From the NCBI GenBank assembly GCA_023014485.1, contig JAJOZX010002712.1, positions 186,001 to 250,000 on the forward strand: 64,000 nucleotides of DNA, given 5' to 3'. The stretch's first letter is position 1. The number at the start of each line of letters is the position of its first letter. The position numbers and the translations under genes were made by a program. The DNA is from Bathynomus jamesi. Its lineage: Eukaryota > Arthropoda > Malacostraca > Isopoda > Cirolanidae. Below are positions 10,984-20,699 of the stretch, piece by piece. Below the pieces are notes generated by a model. That model was not told where the DNA came from, did no database searches, and was given only the letters and a program-made list of their open reading frames with translations.

Positions 10984-11344
10984 TGGGGAGAAACTGGTCT
11001 GGCCCAGGAGCCTTAAACGCGCTCAGTTTGTCTATTCTATGAGCAACGACTGTCGCGGTACATCTAACACTATCCAGGCCAGCACCTTCGTGCCTCACAG
11101 CTGGCTCGGGGATGACGCGGGTATCCTCCCTGGTGAACACTCCCGCAAAGTACTCATTAAGCACATTAGCGATGTCCGCGTCGGAGGTCCGCAGAACGCC
11201 GCTTCCGTCCTTTAAAGGACCTATCATGCTTCTAATGGGCTTTCTACTATTAACATAACTGAAGAACTCCTTAGGGTTCCCCTTGCAGAGGCTTGCCACC
11301 CGTAGTTCTTCGTTACGTTTCGCTAGCCTAACCTTCGCCTTCAC
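10898..11344 (-). pseudogene. CR1 LINE B copy 2, linker between endonuclease and reverse transcriptase
   Basis: 148 codons: 'KAKVRLAKRNEELRV', 'NPKEFFSYVNSRK', 'IGPLKDGSG', 'VLNEYFAGVF', 'SAFKAPGPDQFLPSVLREV'. This block, with its KxxGPD motif, precedes the reverse transcriptase in CR1/Jockey ORF2 proteins. The frame shifts into the next block near 10910. Confidence 0.82.
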
Positions 11345-11410
11345 TTCCCTACACAGGCGGACATACGCTTCAGTGTTCTCGTGGGAACGATTGGCCTTCG
11401 CCCTCCTATA

Positions 11411-11917
11411 CTACTTTCCTATTTCGGATAGCCGAAGCGATGCCACGATTGAACCACTTAGGCTGCGTTGAAGCAGGGGTGACCGGTTTTGAGGGTATGG
11501 CAGCAGACTGCAGCACCATAAACTCATCCCGGAATGCACTCCACACTCCCTCAACATCGCCGCCACCTCTAACCCCATCTCTGCTACGCTATCCCTGAGG
11601 CTAACAAAGTTCGCCCGCCGGAGATCGAGCTTACTGCCTCTCGAGTTACTACGCTTCACCCGAGGGACGCACACACGGAACCTAATAAGACCGTGATCAC
11701 TCCCGCCCAACGATTCGTCAACGGTAAGGCCAGTGACGAGGTTGTCTTCGGTCGTGAATACTAAGTCTAGAACGCTTTCGCCTCGTGTAGGCTCGTTGAC
11801 CCACTGAGTGAGGAAGTTCTCATCAGCAAAGTCAACTAGCCTCCTCCCTTCAGCATCGGCAGTCCTGTTTTCCCACTTTATGCCGCGACAGTTGAAGTCT
11901 CCTAAAACTACACACAC
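11411..11917 (-). pseudogene. CR1 LINE B copy 2, C-terminal half of AP endonuclease
   Basis: 168 codons starting 'MCVVLGDFNCRGIKWEN', with 'EPTRGESVLDLVFTT' and 'GGSDHGLIRF'. GDFN and SDHxxI are the last two conserved motifs of the AP-like endonuclease that nicks target DNA, and the SDH histidine is catalytic. The N-terminal half of the domain is lost because the 5' end abuts (GA)n. A frameshift near 11440 separates it from the linker. Confidence 0.85.
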
Positions 11918-11935
11918 CCTATCCCCTAGCAGGCT

Positions 11936-11937
<2 letters not shown>

Positions 11938-11977
<40 letters not shown>

Positions 11978-13483
11978 ACAAGGAGTTACAAGGAAAAGAA
12001 GTACCTCAAAAGGCCTTGCGGCCCATACCGAGGAGGTACCAATGGCAACGGGTGCCAGGGAAAATTTTGTCTTTCAAGTATCCTAGCAGCAGCAGAAAAC
12101 TGGATAGAAAAGTAGAAGGCTCTCTCCCCACCCTCCGCTCCCTCCCTGCCAGAGGCAGGCACGGAAAAAGGTTGAAGAAAACACCTTGACCCTGGAAAAG
12201 TAGCCAAGGAAATCTTACAGGAAAGTGGAGAATATATAAATAGCTCTATATTTAGCTTGCTCACAGAGACCGAGCAAGTGACTCCTGCAGAGTTTTCTGA
12301 GGTTTCAATCTAAACTATGAGTGTGTTCAGTACTTTGTCTAGCCTATTTTTAAACAGATTTACACTTTGACTGGAAACAACCTCTGAGGGAAGTTGGTTC
12401 CAGATATTAACTATTTTATAGGAAAAGAAATTTCCGCAGACTGAGGTCCTAAATGTCTTTACACACTCAAATAGTGTGCAAGATTTCGTCTAACCTTTTC
12501 TTGAACTGATCCACAGAGGAACTGTTCACAACTTCCGAAGGTAACCTGTTCCATGTGTCACAGATCTTATACGTAACGTAATTCCCACACACACTAGTCC
12601 TAAACCGTTTCAAATCCAACTTCCAACCATTGTTGCGAGTTGGGTTATCATTTAAACTAAACATACTTCTAAAATCGACATCGTTGAACCCTCGTAAGAG
12701 CTTGAAAACCTCGATCAGTTGACCGCGCAGCCTCCGAGTTTCAAGCGAAAACAAGTTCAGGGCGCGTAACCGTCGATTGTAGCCCATATGCCTAACGGAA
12801 GGGATCAACTTTGTGGCCCTCGCCTGCACTCGCTCCAGCCTCTCAATATCTTTCCTGAGGGTGGGCGACCAGAACTGCACAGCATACTCCAGGTACGGCC
12901 GAACAAGGGAATTGTACAGTGAGAGCACAATCTCCTTGTTCCGAAACTGAAATTGCCTCCTGATATAACCCAATAGTTTCTGGGCTTTCTTTTCCATCTC
13001 TACACACTGTTTCGTAAACTTAAGGTCGCTGCTAATTAGCACACCCAAGTCCTTTTCTAAATCAGTCACCTCGATATTACTGCCCAACATCGAGTAGTCC
13101 GACTTGGGATTGGCGTAGCCAATGTGCATCACTTTGCATTTACCCAAGTTAAACGGCATTTGCCATTTTTCGGACCACTCTCCTATCCTACCTAGGTCCG
13201 CACGCAGTTCCTCGATCGCTTCGGGCGTCCCAACATTGGCCCCAAGCTTGGTGTCATCAGCGAATTTGGCGATCCGACTGACGATGCCACCGTCGATATC
13301 ATTTATGTAAATGGTAAACAACAGTGGCCCCAAAACGGAACCCTGAGGAACCCCACTAGTGACCGAGGCCCAACCCGAACTAGCCCCTTTAATTACCACC
13401 CTCTGCCGCCTATTCCTTAGCCAGTTTTCAATCCACCTACCTATTTCCCCACCGATACCCAGCGCGCGCACTTTCGCCATTAG
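11938..13483 (-). mobile_element. CR1 LINE B copy 3 (5'-truncated, chimeric 3' end)
   Basis: Minus-strand copy: reverse transcriptase C-terminal ORF (12467-13480), then the same B/C mosaic 3' region as copy 2 (12070-12466), the shared 3' UTR (11976-12070) and a (TC)n tail (11938-11975). The 5' boundary at 13483 is again a (GA)n tract. The B/C junction lies at the same place as in copy 2 (near 12460), so the mosaic formed once and then moved. Confidence 0.87.
12467..13480 (-). pseudogene. CR1 LINE B copy 3 reverse transcriptase, C-terminal 337 residues
   Basis: 337 codons nearly identical to copy 1 (8013-9026), with 'SGVPQGSVLGPLLF', 'KFADDTKLG' and the CR1 C-terminus ending 'RLDEILHTI'. It ends HTI like copy 2, whereas copy 1 ends HTL. 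It lacks the N-terminal half including the first catalytic aspartate. Confidence 0.88.
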
Positions 13484-13681
13484 CGAGAGAGAGAGAGAGA
13501 GAGAGAGTTACAAGGAGTTACAAGGAAAAGAAGTACCTCAAAAGGCCTTGCGGCCCATACCGAGGAGGTACCAATGGCAACGGGTGCCAGGGAAAATTTT
13601 GTCTTTCAAACTATGCTAGCAGTAGTAGAAAACTGGATAGAAAAGTAGAAGGCTCTCTCCCCACCCTCCGCTCCCTCCCTG

Positions 13682-13683
<2 letters not shown>
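13484..13683 (-). mobile_element. CR1 LINE B/C 3'-end fragment between two (GA)n tracts
   Basis: Only about 180 bp: shared 3' UTR (13508-13600) plus part of the family C 3' module (13610-13683), bounded by (GA)n at 13484-13507 and by a longer (GA)n at 13684-13727. It is the fourth, shortest link in the chain of truncated copies. Confidence 0.8.
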
Positions 13684-13727
<44 letters not shown>

Positions 13728-14737
13728 ACAAGGAGTTACAAGGAAAAGAAGTACCTCAAAAGGCCTTGCGGCCCATACCGAGGAGGTACCAATGGCAACG
13801 GGTGCCAGGGAAAACTTTCTACACACTCAAATAGTGTGCAAGATTTGGTCTAACCTTTTCTTGAACTAATCCACCGAGGAACTATTCCTCTTATTAAAAG
13901 TTTATTTTTCTTTCACCTATCCTAGCAGTAGTAGAAAACTGGATAGAAAAGTAGAAGGCTCTCTCCCCACCCTCCGCTCCCTCCCTGCCAGAGGCAGGTA
14001 CGGAAAAAGGTTGAAGAAAATACCTTGACCCTGGAAAAGTAGCCAAGGAAATTTTACAGGAAAGTGGAGAATATATAAATAGCTCTATATTTACCTTGCT
14101 CACAGAGACACCGTGCAAGCGAACTCCTGCAGAGTTTTCTTATGTTTTAATCTTAAACTATCAACGTGTTAAAATAATTCCCACATATACTAGTCCTAAA
14201 TCGTTTCAAATCCAACTTCTAACCATTGTTGCGAGTTGGGTTATCATTTGAACTAAACATGCTTCTAAAATCGACATCTTTGAACCCGCGTCACATAAGC
14301 GTCGATTGTAGCCCATATGCCTAACGAAAGGGATTAACTTTGTGGCATTTTTCGCCAGTTTCCAATCCACCTACCTACTTCCCCACCAATACCCAGCGCG
14401 CGCACTTCGGCCATTAGCCGGCGGTGAGGTACCTTATCAAAGGCCTTCTAATCAATCTCCCTACTCTTATGATACTCACTCAACATGACGTAGAAAAACT
14501 CGAGCATGATGGTGAGACACGACCTATGCCGTCTAAACCCATGTTGGAGTCCCAAAGTAGCTTGTAGGAATCCAAATGGTCAACAATCCTACTCGCTATT
14601 ATCCCCTCTAAATATTTACCTACAACTGAAGTTAAATGGTGTTATTTATAGAGGTTCCAAGCCTCTCTTCCCACGCATGAGATAGCAGTAGCGTCCTAAT
14701 CATAACAGTAGAGAAAAAGAGAGAGAGAGAGAGAGAT
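13684..14737 (-). mobile_element. CR1 LINE B copy 4: internally deleted derivative
   Basis: Minus-strand copy with (TC)n tail (13684-13727 as GA), shared 3' UTR, a stub of the B C-terminus (near 13850), the C module (13905-14140) and a decayed reverse transcriptase from which most of the palm is deleted (junction near 14345-14360). A remnant of 'NSNMGLDGIGRVSP'-like fingers sequence lies near 14500. The far end abuts a final (GA)n at 14713-14737. A near-identical copy in inverted orientation is at 54808-55810, with the same internal deletion. Confidence 0.8.
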
Positions 14738-14959
14738 TCTTTTCCTTAAATTCTGCTGCAAATCATTTTAATAGTAATCATATTTATGTGCTCATGCGTA
14801 ACTTCTCTCAACAGTGTTGAGAGATAGATAGACGATAGATTTTCAAATTTTGAATGAATGTCTAAAAAAAAAAAAAAAAAAAATATTAATAATAATAGTT
14901 TTTGGATTAGTATCTACCAAAGCATTTAAATTCGTGTACAGTTCTCGATACGATATTTT
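14738..14959. other. Non-coding interval with poly-A and ATA runs
   Basis: Short AT-rich stretch after the LINE B chain, with an A19 run near 14863. No gene seen. Confidence 0.4.
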
Positions 14960-15262
14960 GCTCAATACGTCCAGAGGTTTCTCCATGGCGTGTGGTTGAG
15001 TGTTCCCCAAGGGGTCACCTTTAACCCGAGCGTTAAAAGGGTAAGCGGCCAATTCAACCCAACCCAGCAGGAGGTAGAAGGCGGAAGCGAACCAGAGCCT
15101 CACCCCTCAGAGTCATGACGAAGGGACGTACAGCTTTACGCGGGATCCGAACCACGGGTCGCTACATAATCTGAACTCGGAGGACGGGCTTCCATCCAAC
15201 TACTACTCAGACCCAACGTCGCTTAACTTCGTAGCCCCGTAACCACTCCACTGAGCTCCGGG
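14960..15262 (-). mobile_element. 5S rRNA-derived SINE, copy 1
   Basis: On the minus strand, 15175-15262 resembles eukaryotic 5S rRNA: 'GAAGTTAAGCGACGTTGG' followed by 'TAGTAGTTGGATGGAAGCCC' (compare the 5S internal promoter AAGYTAAGC...TTGGATGGGAGACC). It is followed by the shared SINE core CGTGGTTCGGATCCCGCGTA and a tail reaching about 14960. It is a SINE rather than a 5S gene because the 5' part is unlike 5S and the body continues for another ~150 bp. Confidence 0.7.
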
Positions 15263-15330
15263 TGTCCTCGCTGAATAAGTATTTAAAAAAATAATGTTAA
15301 TAAACTGATCATTTCATTCATTATAAAATT

Positions 15331-15450
15331 ATTGATGAATAAGTATTCATCAGTAGTGGGTTTCATTTCATTCATTATTGATGAATAAGTATTCATCAGT
15401 ATTGGGTTTCATTTCATTCATTATTGATGAATAAGTATTCATCAGTAGTG
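15331..15450. repeat. 46-bp tandem repeat, about 2.6 units
   Basis: Units starting ATTGATGAATAAGTATTCAT recur at 15331, 15377 and 15423, an exact 46-bp spacing. Each unit contains an inner palindrome (TGAATAAGTATTCA). Non-coding. Confidence 0.88.
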
Positions 15451-15478
15451 GGTATGATGAGTCCATTTTAGGGTGTTA

Positions 15479-15629
15479 GGCCGGCCGCACACAGGATCGT
15501 CTTGCGACTTGGGTCGTGACGACTCGAGTCGTGTGCGATTTTACATTGACAGAATGAGAGCCCCGTACACTGCAGCGACCGCGACGGACGCGATTCCCCA
15601 GAATCGCGTCGCGGTCCCCATATATATGT
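15479..15629. mobile_element. Partial palindromic element (GGCCGGCCGCACAC end)
   Basis: Starts TAGGCCGGCCGCACAC and holds short inverted motifs such as GACTCGAGTC and CGCGATTC/GAATCGCG near 15590. No matching second end is visible. It is probably a DNA-transposon end truncated by the MITE that begins at 15632. Confidence 0.35.
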
Positions 15630-15631
15630 TA

Positions 15632-15895
15632 CAGGGAATCTGTGTAACTAGGGATTTCATGAAATCCCTAAAATGGTCATGGATTTCATGTAAGGTTAAG
15701 TCGTGATATTTTCGTTAAACCTACGGCAAAATTATTTAATGCCCGGTTAGGTCAACTGTACGCCCTTGACGATTGGTTAGGTTAAGTCGTGATATTTTCG
15801 ATTAAAAGTAACGAAAATATCACGACTTAACCTTACATGAAATCCATGAACATTTTAGGGATTTCATGAAAAACCTAGTTACACAGATTCCCTGT
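15632..15895. mobile_element. Foldback MITE, TA target
   Basis: 264 bp. The left arm CAGGGAATCTGTGTAACTAG and about 80 following bases, up to GATATTTTCG, recur as the inverted right arm ending CTAGTTACACAGATTCCCTG. TA flanks both ends. The loop near 15720-15800 contains a second GGTTAAGTCGTGATATTTTC copy. Non-coding; the ends and TA duplication fit a Tc1/mariner MITE. Confidence 0.8.
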
Positions 15896-15911
15896 AATAT
15901 ATATACTGTAT

Positions 15912-15985
15912 AGGGCGTCCCAGAAGTCCTGACCCAAAGGCCAACATGTTGTACGTTATGGGGCCGGACTTTTGGAACTCCCTGT
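15912..15985. mobile_element. Very short Tc1/mariner-type MITE
   Basis: About 74 bp with ends AGGGCGTCCCAGAAGTCCTG and CCGGACTTTTGGAACTCCCTG in inverse orientation, flanked by TA. Non-coding. Confidence 0.55.
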
Positions 15986-16267
15986 ATATAATTACTGAAA
16001 TTAAAAAAAAAAAAAAAAAACGGGGTAAGAATGATCATCTATGAAATACGAACGTGTAATTTCTGTAATTTATCGAAACTTGAAATTACCTTTCATCAAT
16101 TTATTTTTAAGTGGAAATGTTTACATTCACTTCATGATTTACAGTTTACATACTTTTTACCAACCTTTTTTTGCAATTCCTTTTTTACACCATTAAAATA
16201 ACGACGATTTGAAAAGGTTAATCCTGCTATTCATAGGTTAGGAAGGAGTAAACTCACTCTCTCTCTG

Positions 16268-16299
16268 ATATATATATATATATTATATATATATATATG
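16268..16299. repeat. (TA)n microsatellite
   Basis: Interrupted alternating TA tract that replaces the expected left terminus of the adjacent foldback MITE. Confidence 0.85.
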
Positions 16300-16564
16300 T
16301 TCAAATTGATGTCTTGTTTTGGGACCTTTATTTTTGTTGTTGCAGGTAGAATAACACGCAATGGCTAATATGGAAGGGAGTTACACTCCTCAGAAAAAGG
16401 CCTCCTCACTTCCATATTAGCCATTGTGTGTTATTCTACCTGCAACAACAAAAACAAGGTCCCAAAACAAGACATCAATTTGAACATTTGTTTGTTCTAA
16501 TGTTATTTTTGTAAATTTAATTTTAAAATAGTTTCCTATGAGACTGGACTTACGGGACACCCTG
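16300..16564. mobile_element. Foldback MITE family F1, copy a (left end lost)
   Basis: Palindrome centred near 16392. Each arm contains TTCAAATTGATGTCTTGTTT, GCAGGTAGAATAACACGCAA and then the sequence ATGGCTAATATGGAAG, which reads 'MANMEG/EVSYTPQ', a plausible mariner transposase start. The right end is GGACTTACGGGACACCCTG followed by TA. The left terminus has been replaced by (TA)n. The element looks like two mariner 5' ends joined head to head. Confidence 0.78.
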
Positions 16565-16888
16565 TATATAAATTAAAGAAATAATTTCAAAACTAGTTAA
16601 ATGTAATTTTCTGCAAAACCCCTAAAGGTAAAATTACCCCTTTTTAGTGCTTCTTTTGAATCATGGAACTTTACAAAGCGTTTCCTGTCGCGATAAATTC
16701 GATATGTGCGCACGGGAATCGAACCTAAATACGTGTGAATAATTGAATCCCGGCGAAAATGGCGTTCCGTGAACTGTTATTTATTTGAAAATTACTTTTG
16801 TACAAAGAGCCAAGGGTTATACACTATTAATTGTGTGGGTGTGTTAACTTGATAAAAGATATAGGTGCCACCTGAAGTTGAATGTAAA

Positions 16889-16889
<1 letters not shown>

Positions 16890-16956
<67 letters not shown>

Positions 16957-17090
16957 ATTTGAGTGTGTTTACAAAATTTTCCCTGGCACCCATTGCCATT
17001 GGTACCTCCTCGGTATGGGCCGCAAGGCCTTTTGAGGTGCTTCTTTTCCTTGTAACTCCTTGTAACACTCTCTCTCCTGTATTAGCTTAC
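16890..17090 (+). mobile_element. CR1 LINE B 3'-tail fragment between (TC)n tracts
   Basis: A (CT)n tract (16893-16954) is followed directly by TTTGAGTGTGTTTACAAAAT and the common LINE B 3' UTR (GGTACCTCCTCGGTATGGGC, CCTTGTAACTCCTTGTAACA), ending in another short TC run. Only about 110 bp of LINE are present, truncated exactly at the upstream (CT)n, as in the chain at 7886-14737. Confidence 0.8.
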
Positions 17091-17411
17091 TTTCCATTAA
17101 TGACAAAATTGTCTTCTACAATCGCTAATTTCTTTTACTTAACTATTTATGAAGGTTAAGTGCTATTTTATGTAGCAAAAAGGGAAAAGTGTCCATTACA
17201 ATCATCAAAAATATAATAGCTGTAATAATGTAATAATAATACATTTTGCAATGTAGTCGTATGTACTTTCTCAATACAGTCGAAGAATATTTAAGTGTAC
17301 CACGCCCTTTTAATTTTAAAGGGGAGACTAAAATAATGTGAAAATTGTATAGCATTCGAATGTATGCCTTTTCTAAAACGAATGCAATTGTTTATGGATT
17401 TATAAAACCCA

Positions 17412-17640
17412 GCCTTCCGTGATGAGTCAGTGGGTAACACCACGAAATGATGAAGCGATGACACCCTGGCCGAAGGTTCGACTCCCGATGGTGTTGCTAA
17501 TTATTATTATTATAACAATACGGGAGTTAAAGCCAGGGGCCAGGGCCAGAAGGTAGAGAAGTAGGCGGTCGGGGGTAAAGAAGCCCCGAATCAAAAACAG
17601 CACCAGGGACCGTGATTCTTCTCCTGGGCCTTGGTTAGAA
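17412..17640 (+). mobile_element. tRNA-derived SINE-like sequence
   Basis: GTGATGAGTCAGTGGGTAAC resembles a polymerase III A box region. GAAGGTTCGACTCCCGATGG, about 50 bases later, contains a perfect B box (GGTTCGACTCC). An ATT-repeat and a ~120-bp unmatched body follow. No other copy was found in the window, so the SINE call rests on the promoter-like boxes alone. Confidence 0.45.
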
Positions 17641-17697
17641 TAATGGGCTACGTTCGTTTGGCCTGAGCTTTGTGCTTTGTTTAATCTCTTCTATATA

Positions 17698-17847
17698 CAG
17701 GGTGTCCCATAAGTCCGGTCTCGTAGGAAAATTTATTGATATCTTGTTTTGGGACCTTTTTTGGTTGCAGGTAGAATAACACGCAATGGCTAATATGGAA
17801 GTGAGTTACACTGGTGAGGAAAAGGCCTCCATTTATGGGCCACCCTG
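17698..17847. mobile_element. F1 family MITE, copy b
   Basis: 150 bp, starting CAGGGTGTCCCATAAGTCC and ending TTTATGGGCCACCCTG, with TA on both sides. It keeps one mariner-like start, AATGGCTAATATGGAAGTGAG, between the ends and is not a full foldback. Confidence 0.75.
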
Positions 17848-17895
17848 TAGAACAAGACTAAGTTAGTTACACGATGTGCCAATAATAATGATATT

Positions 17896-18075
17896 TTTCG
17901 GTTGTTCAACTTCCTTCGTAACATCTAAGGTCACGTGACGGAGGGGGGCCTACTAAAGCTTTACGTCAAATCCGAACCCTCCAAGGAAGACTCAGAAAAG
18001 CGCCTTAATCACCGAAATTGGAAGTCCGGGCCGGAAGTCGAACCCACTACCTTCAGATTAACTGCTTGATAAGTT
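17896..18075 (-). mobile_element. tRNA-headed SINE sharing the common SINE core and 5S-SINE tail
   Basis: On the minus strand: B-box-like TAGTGGGTTCGACTTCC near 18050, then the core GGGTTCGGATTTGACGTAAA, then the tail GTGACCTTAGATGTTACGAA and GGAAGTTGAACAACC. The tail is the same as in the 5S-headed SINE at 43650-43852 (TATGACCTTAGATGTTGCGA). So different heads carry one body. Confidence 0.6.
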
Positions 18076-18398
18076 AGCGAGTATTAACGTTTCGATTACT
18101 AAATAAATGACATTGTCAAGCTGAGAGTAAAACCTTAAGTGCGTTTATAAAGACTAAATTAATGACGAAAGGTATCGTTGGAGAAATAGACGGGTGTCAC
18201 CCTTTTAGTCGTATTATATACGAGGCGCGCCAAGTTTAAGTTTTGAGAAAATGCGCGTTCAAGTTTTAAAAAAAAATTGTAAATACCTATGAAATCATCA
18301 AATATTCATCGGGCAACTGCCCACCCAGGCGGGTAGCTGCCCACGTACAGAAAGATTTCACCCACCTACTAAAATAAAATAATAGGGTATATACACGA

Positions 18399-18407
<9 letters not shown>

Positions 18408-18458
<51 letters not shown>
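18408..18458. repeat. (TA)n microsatellite
   Basis: Alternating TA tract. It is followed at 18459 by a lone mariner-type end, CAGGGTGGCCCAAAAGTC, for which I found no partner. Confidence 0.85.
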
Positions 18459-18460
<2 letters not shown>

Positions 18461-18569
18461 GGTGGCCCAAAAGTCTTTTGCCCCGAAAAAAAGTTTAGAA
18501 TCAAATAAAACAAAACTGTTTTAACCCATCCACTAAAATTGTCTTCGAAGTTGCCTATCGACACTCGCA

Positions 18570-18640
18570 AAAAACTAAACTAACCTAGCGTAACCTAACC
18601 TAAAGTAACCTAACGTAACCTAACTGAACTGAACTTAATT
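18570..18640. repeat. Degenerate CCTAA-type pentamer tract
   Basis: Runs of AACCTAA/AACCTAAC/AACTGAAC variants. They resemble the arthropod telomere unit TTAGG but are too short and irregular to be a telomere. Confidence 0.5.
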
Positions 18641-18786
18641 TAACTCGCAATGAATTGTTGATTGTGTGGTCTTGTCGATCAGATGTTGTTAGCGCGGAAT
18701 GGTTGAGTTGTTGATAGAAGTCGATTAATTTTAGATTGTTGAGAGAAGGTCCCCCCCCAAAAAAAGTTTATTCGACATATACTGTA

Positions 18787-19713
18787 CAGGGTGGGCGGAA
18801 AGTAGCTCCCTATTTTGGATTGGTAAAAAAATACGTATATTATCCATTTATTTCAGAAGAAATAATATGAAAAGGTAGGCATACATGGTAGGTTTTCTCT
18901 GAAATTCAATGTGGGCTCCAACTCTTTCCACCAGTTTCTGGAGCCGCCCAGGAATGGCGTCCACTGACTTTAGCAGGAACTCCGGCGGGATGGAGGACAT
19001 GACTTCCCGAATTCGGTCCTCCAGTTCTTCCAATGTCCTCGGTTTGGTGCGGTAGACTTCTTCCTTTACCCACCCCCAAAGAAAGAAGTCGCACGGTGTC
19101 AAGTCGGGGCTCCTGGCTGGCCATTGATGTGGACCACGACGACCCATCCAACGCCCAGGGAAGTGGGCATCCAGCCACTCACGGACAACAAGAGCGAAGT
19201 GCGGAGGGGCGCCATCTTGCATAAATATCAGATCGTCGATGTTCTCCCATGTGCTGACAACCGGCAAGACCTCGTTTCGCAACATAGCAAGGTACCGCTC
19301 AGCATTCATGGTGTTGCGCAGAAGGAACGGGCCCACAACCTGATCTGAGGTCATACCACACCACACCGTTACACTGAACCGATTCTGCCGTTTTTCAGCG
19401 GTAACCGTGCGACTTCTTTCTTTGGGGGTGGGTAAAGGAAGAAGTCTACCGCACCAAACCGAGGACATTGGAAGAACTGGAGGACCGAATTCGGGAAGTC
19501 ATGTCCTCCATCCCGCCGGAGTTCCTGCTAAAGTCAGTGGACGCCATTCTGGGCGGCTCCAGAAGCTGGTGGAAAGAGTTGGAGCCCACATTGAATTTTA
19601 GAGAAAACCTACCATGTATGCCTACCTTTTCATATTATTTCTTCTGAAATAAATGGATAATATACGTATTTTTTTACCAATCCAAAATAGGGAGCTACTT
19701 TCCGCCCACCCTG
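18787..19713 (-). mobile_element. Foldback mariner (DD41D-type) with ~310-bp inverted arms
   Basis: 927 bp flanked by TA. The first ~310 bases (18787-19098) recur almost unchanged in inverse at 19404-19713, including CAGGGTGGGCGGAAAGTAGC at each end. Each arm is the 3' end of a mariner transposase gene plus its terminal repeat. The unique centre (19099-19403) holds the middle of the same transposase. It looks like a mariner that lost its 5' half and gained an inverted copy of its 3' end. Confidence 0.85.
18848..19468 (-). pseudogene. Mariner-type transposase, catalytic C-terminal part
   Basis: 206-codon frame. Residues ~30-50 'FSVTVWCGMTSDQVVGPF', ~83-88 'MQDGAPPHF' (second catalytic aspartate) and ~120-128 'RSPDLTPCDFFLWGWVK' (third). 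I count 41 residues between the second and third aspartates, as in DD41D (rosa/Visitor-type) mariners. The N-terminal helix-turn-helix domains and the first aspartate are missing. The first ~22 residues come from the inverted arm. Not functional. Confidence 0.8.
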
Positions 19714-20699
19714 TATATACATATATATATATTAAAATATATATATATATATATATATATCGAGTCTAGCTATTTATTGATGATTAATAATTATTTATTT
19801 ATAAAATTAAATACAGATTCTGTATAGAGTTGTAAACTGCCTTTTAGCAGCAAGCATTCACGAGGTTTTACAGACCCAAATCTACTAATTAATATAATTC
19901 TAATAATTATACAATAGATATGATTACAAGATTTTCATAATAGATTATTATAATAGACTTAAAAGACTAAAAGAAACTTACACACTTGGACGTATTTGGA
20001 GTTAAATCCAAAGAATAATGAGACCAGTATATAACTGTAAGGAATTTACACACTAGGACGTATTTGGAGTTAAATCCAAAGAATAATGAGACCAGTATAC
20101 AACTAACTGTAAGGAACTTATATCGACGACATATTTTGAGTTCAATCCTTGGGATTTGTTAAGCTTTAATCGCTTTATAAAAGAAAAGGGAGCATTGATT
20201 GTTTGTAATTCATTCGATAGATTGTTCCATAATGCCAGCGCTAAATAAGTGTAAGAATTTCTACTACAGTGACGAGTACAGTTTGCCTTTGAGGTTTATT
20301 CCCTTTCAATGTACCTTATTTGATTTTCGTGACTTATCTCTTCATTATATTCTCTCTTAATATGGTCTGAGCAGATTGTTTTGTAACTCTGAACATTAGG
20401 AAGTACATCTATATTTCAAATATGTCTTTAAATTTTAATATACGCAGTTGCTTGATGATTCCTGATGTATGAACATAATAATCACATTTGTTTATGATTA
20501 AAGAGTTGATGATATGATAACACGCACTCCCATACGCGGTAATATTGTATGGGAGATGTGTATAAACTAGAGATTTTTTTTTGTTTTTTTTCCCTTCTAC
20601 TTCAGTGGAGAGAGTTGAAGTATAACGTTTTAAGTGTATTTGTGGGAAAGAAATTTCATTTTGTTGATATAAACGAGAATTTCGATAGTTTATGATTTA
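19714..20699. other. Non-coding interval with a 65-bp tandem duplication
   Basis: A unit containing GGACGTATTTGGAGTTAAAT and GAATAATGAGACCAGTATA occurs at 19988 and 20054, with a decayed third unit near 20115. (TA)n lies at 19720-19760. The rest is AT-rich without recognisable genes. Confidence 0.5.

Larger units (their letters stand above)
9053..11937 (-). mobile_element. CR1 LINE B copy 2: longest B copy, endonuclease to (TC)n tail
   Basis: The most complete B copy. On the minus strand it runs from the second half of the endonuclease (11917) through a linker and reverse transcriptase to the C-terminus at 9569, then a chimeric 3' region (9181-9568), a common 3' UTR (9081-9180) and (TC)n (9053-9080 as GA). 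The 5' end at 11937 abuts (GA)n at 11938-11975. The 9400-9550 segment encodes a second, different CR1 C-terminus ('NIWNQLPS', 'SVNLFKNRLDKVLNT'), so the 3' end is a mosaic of families B and C. Confidence 0.85.

Noticed and set aside
18459..18780. Complete MITE between the lone CAGGGTGGCCCAAAAGTC end and the CCCCCCCAAAAAAAG motif near 18757
   Set aside because: The second motif is in the same orientation as the first, not inverted, so the pair does not define an element.
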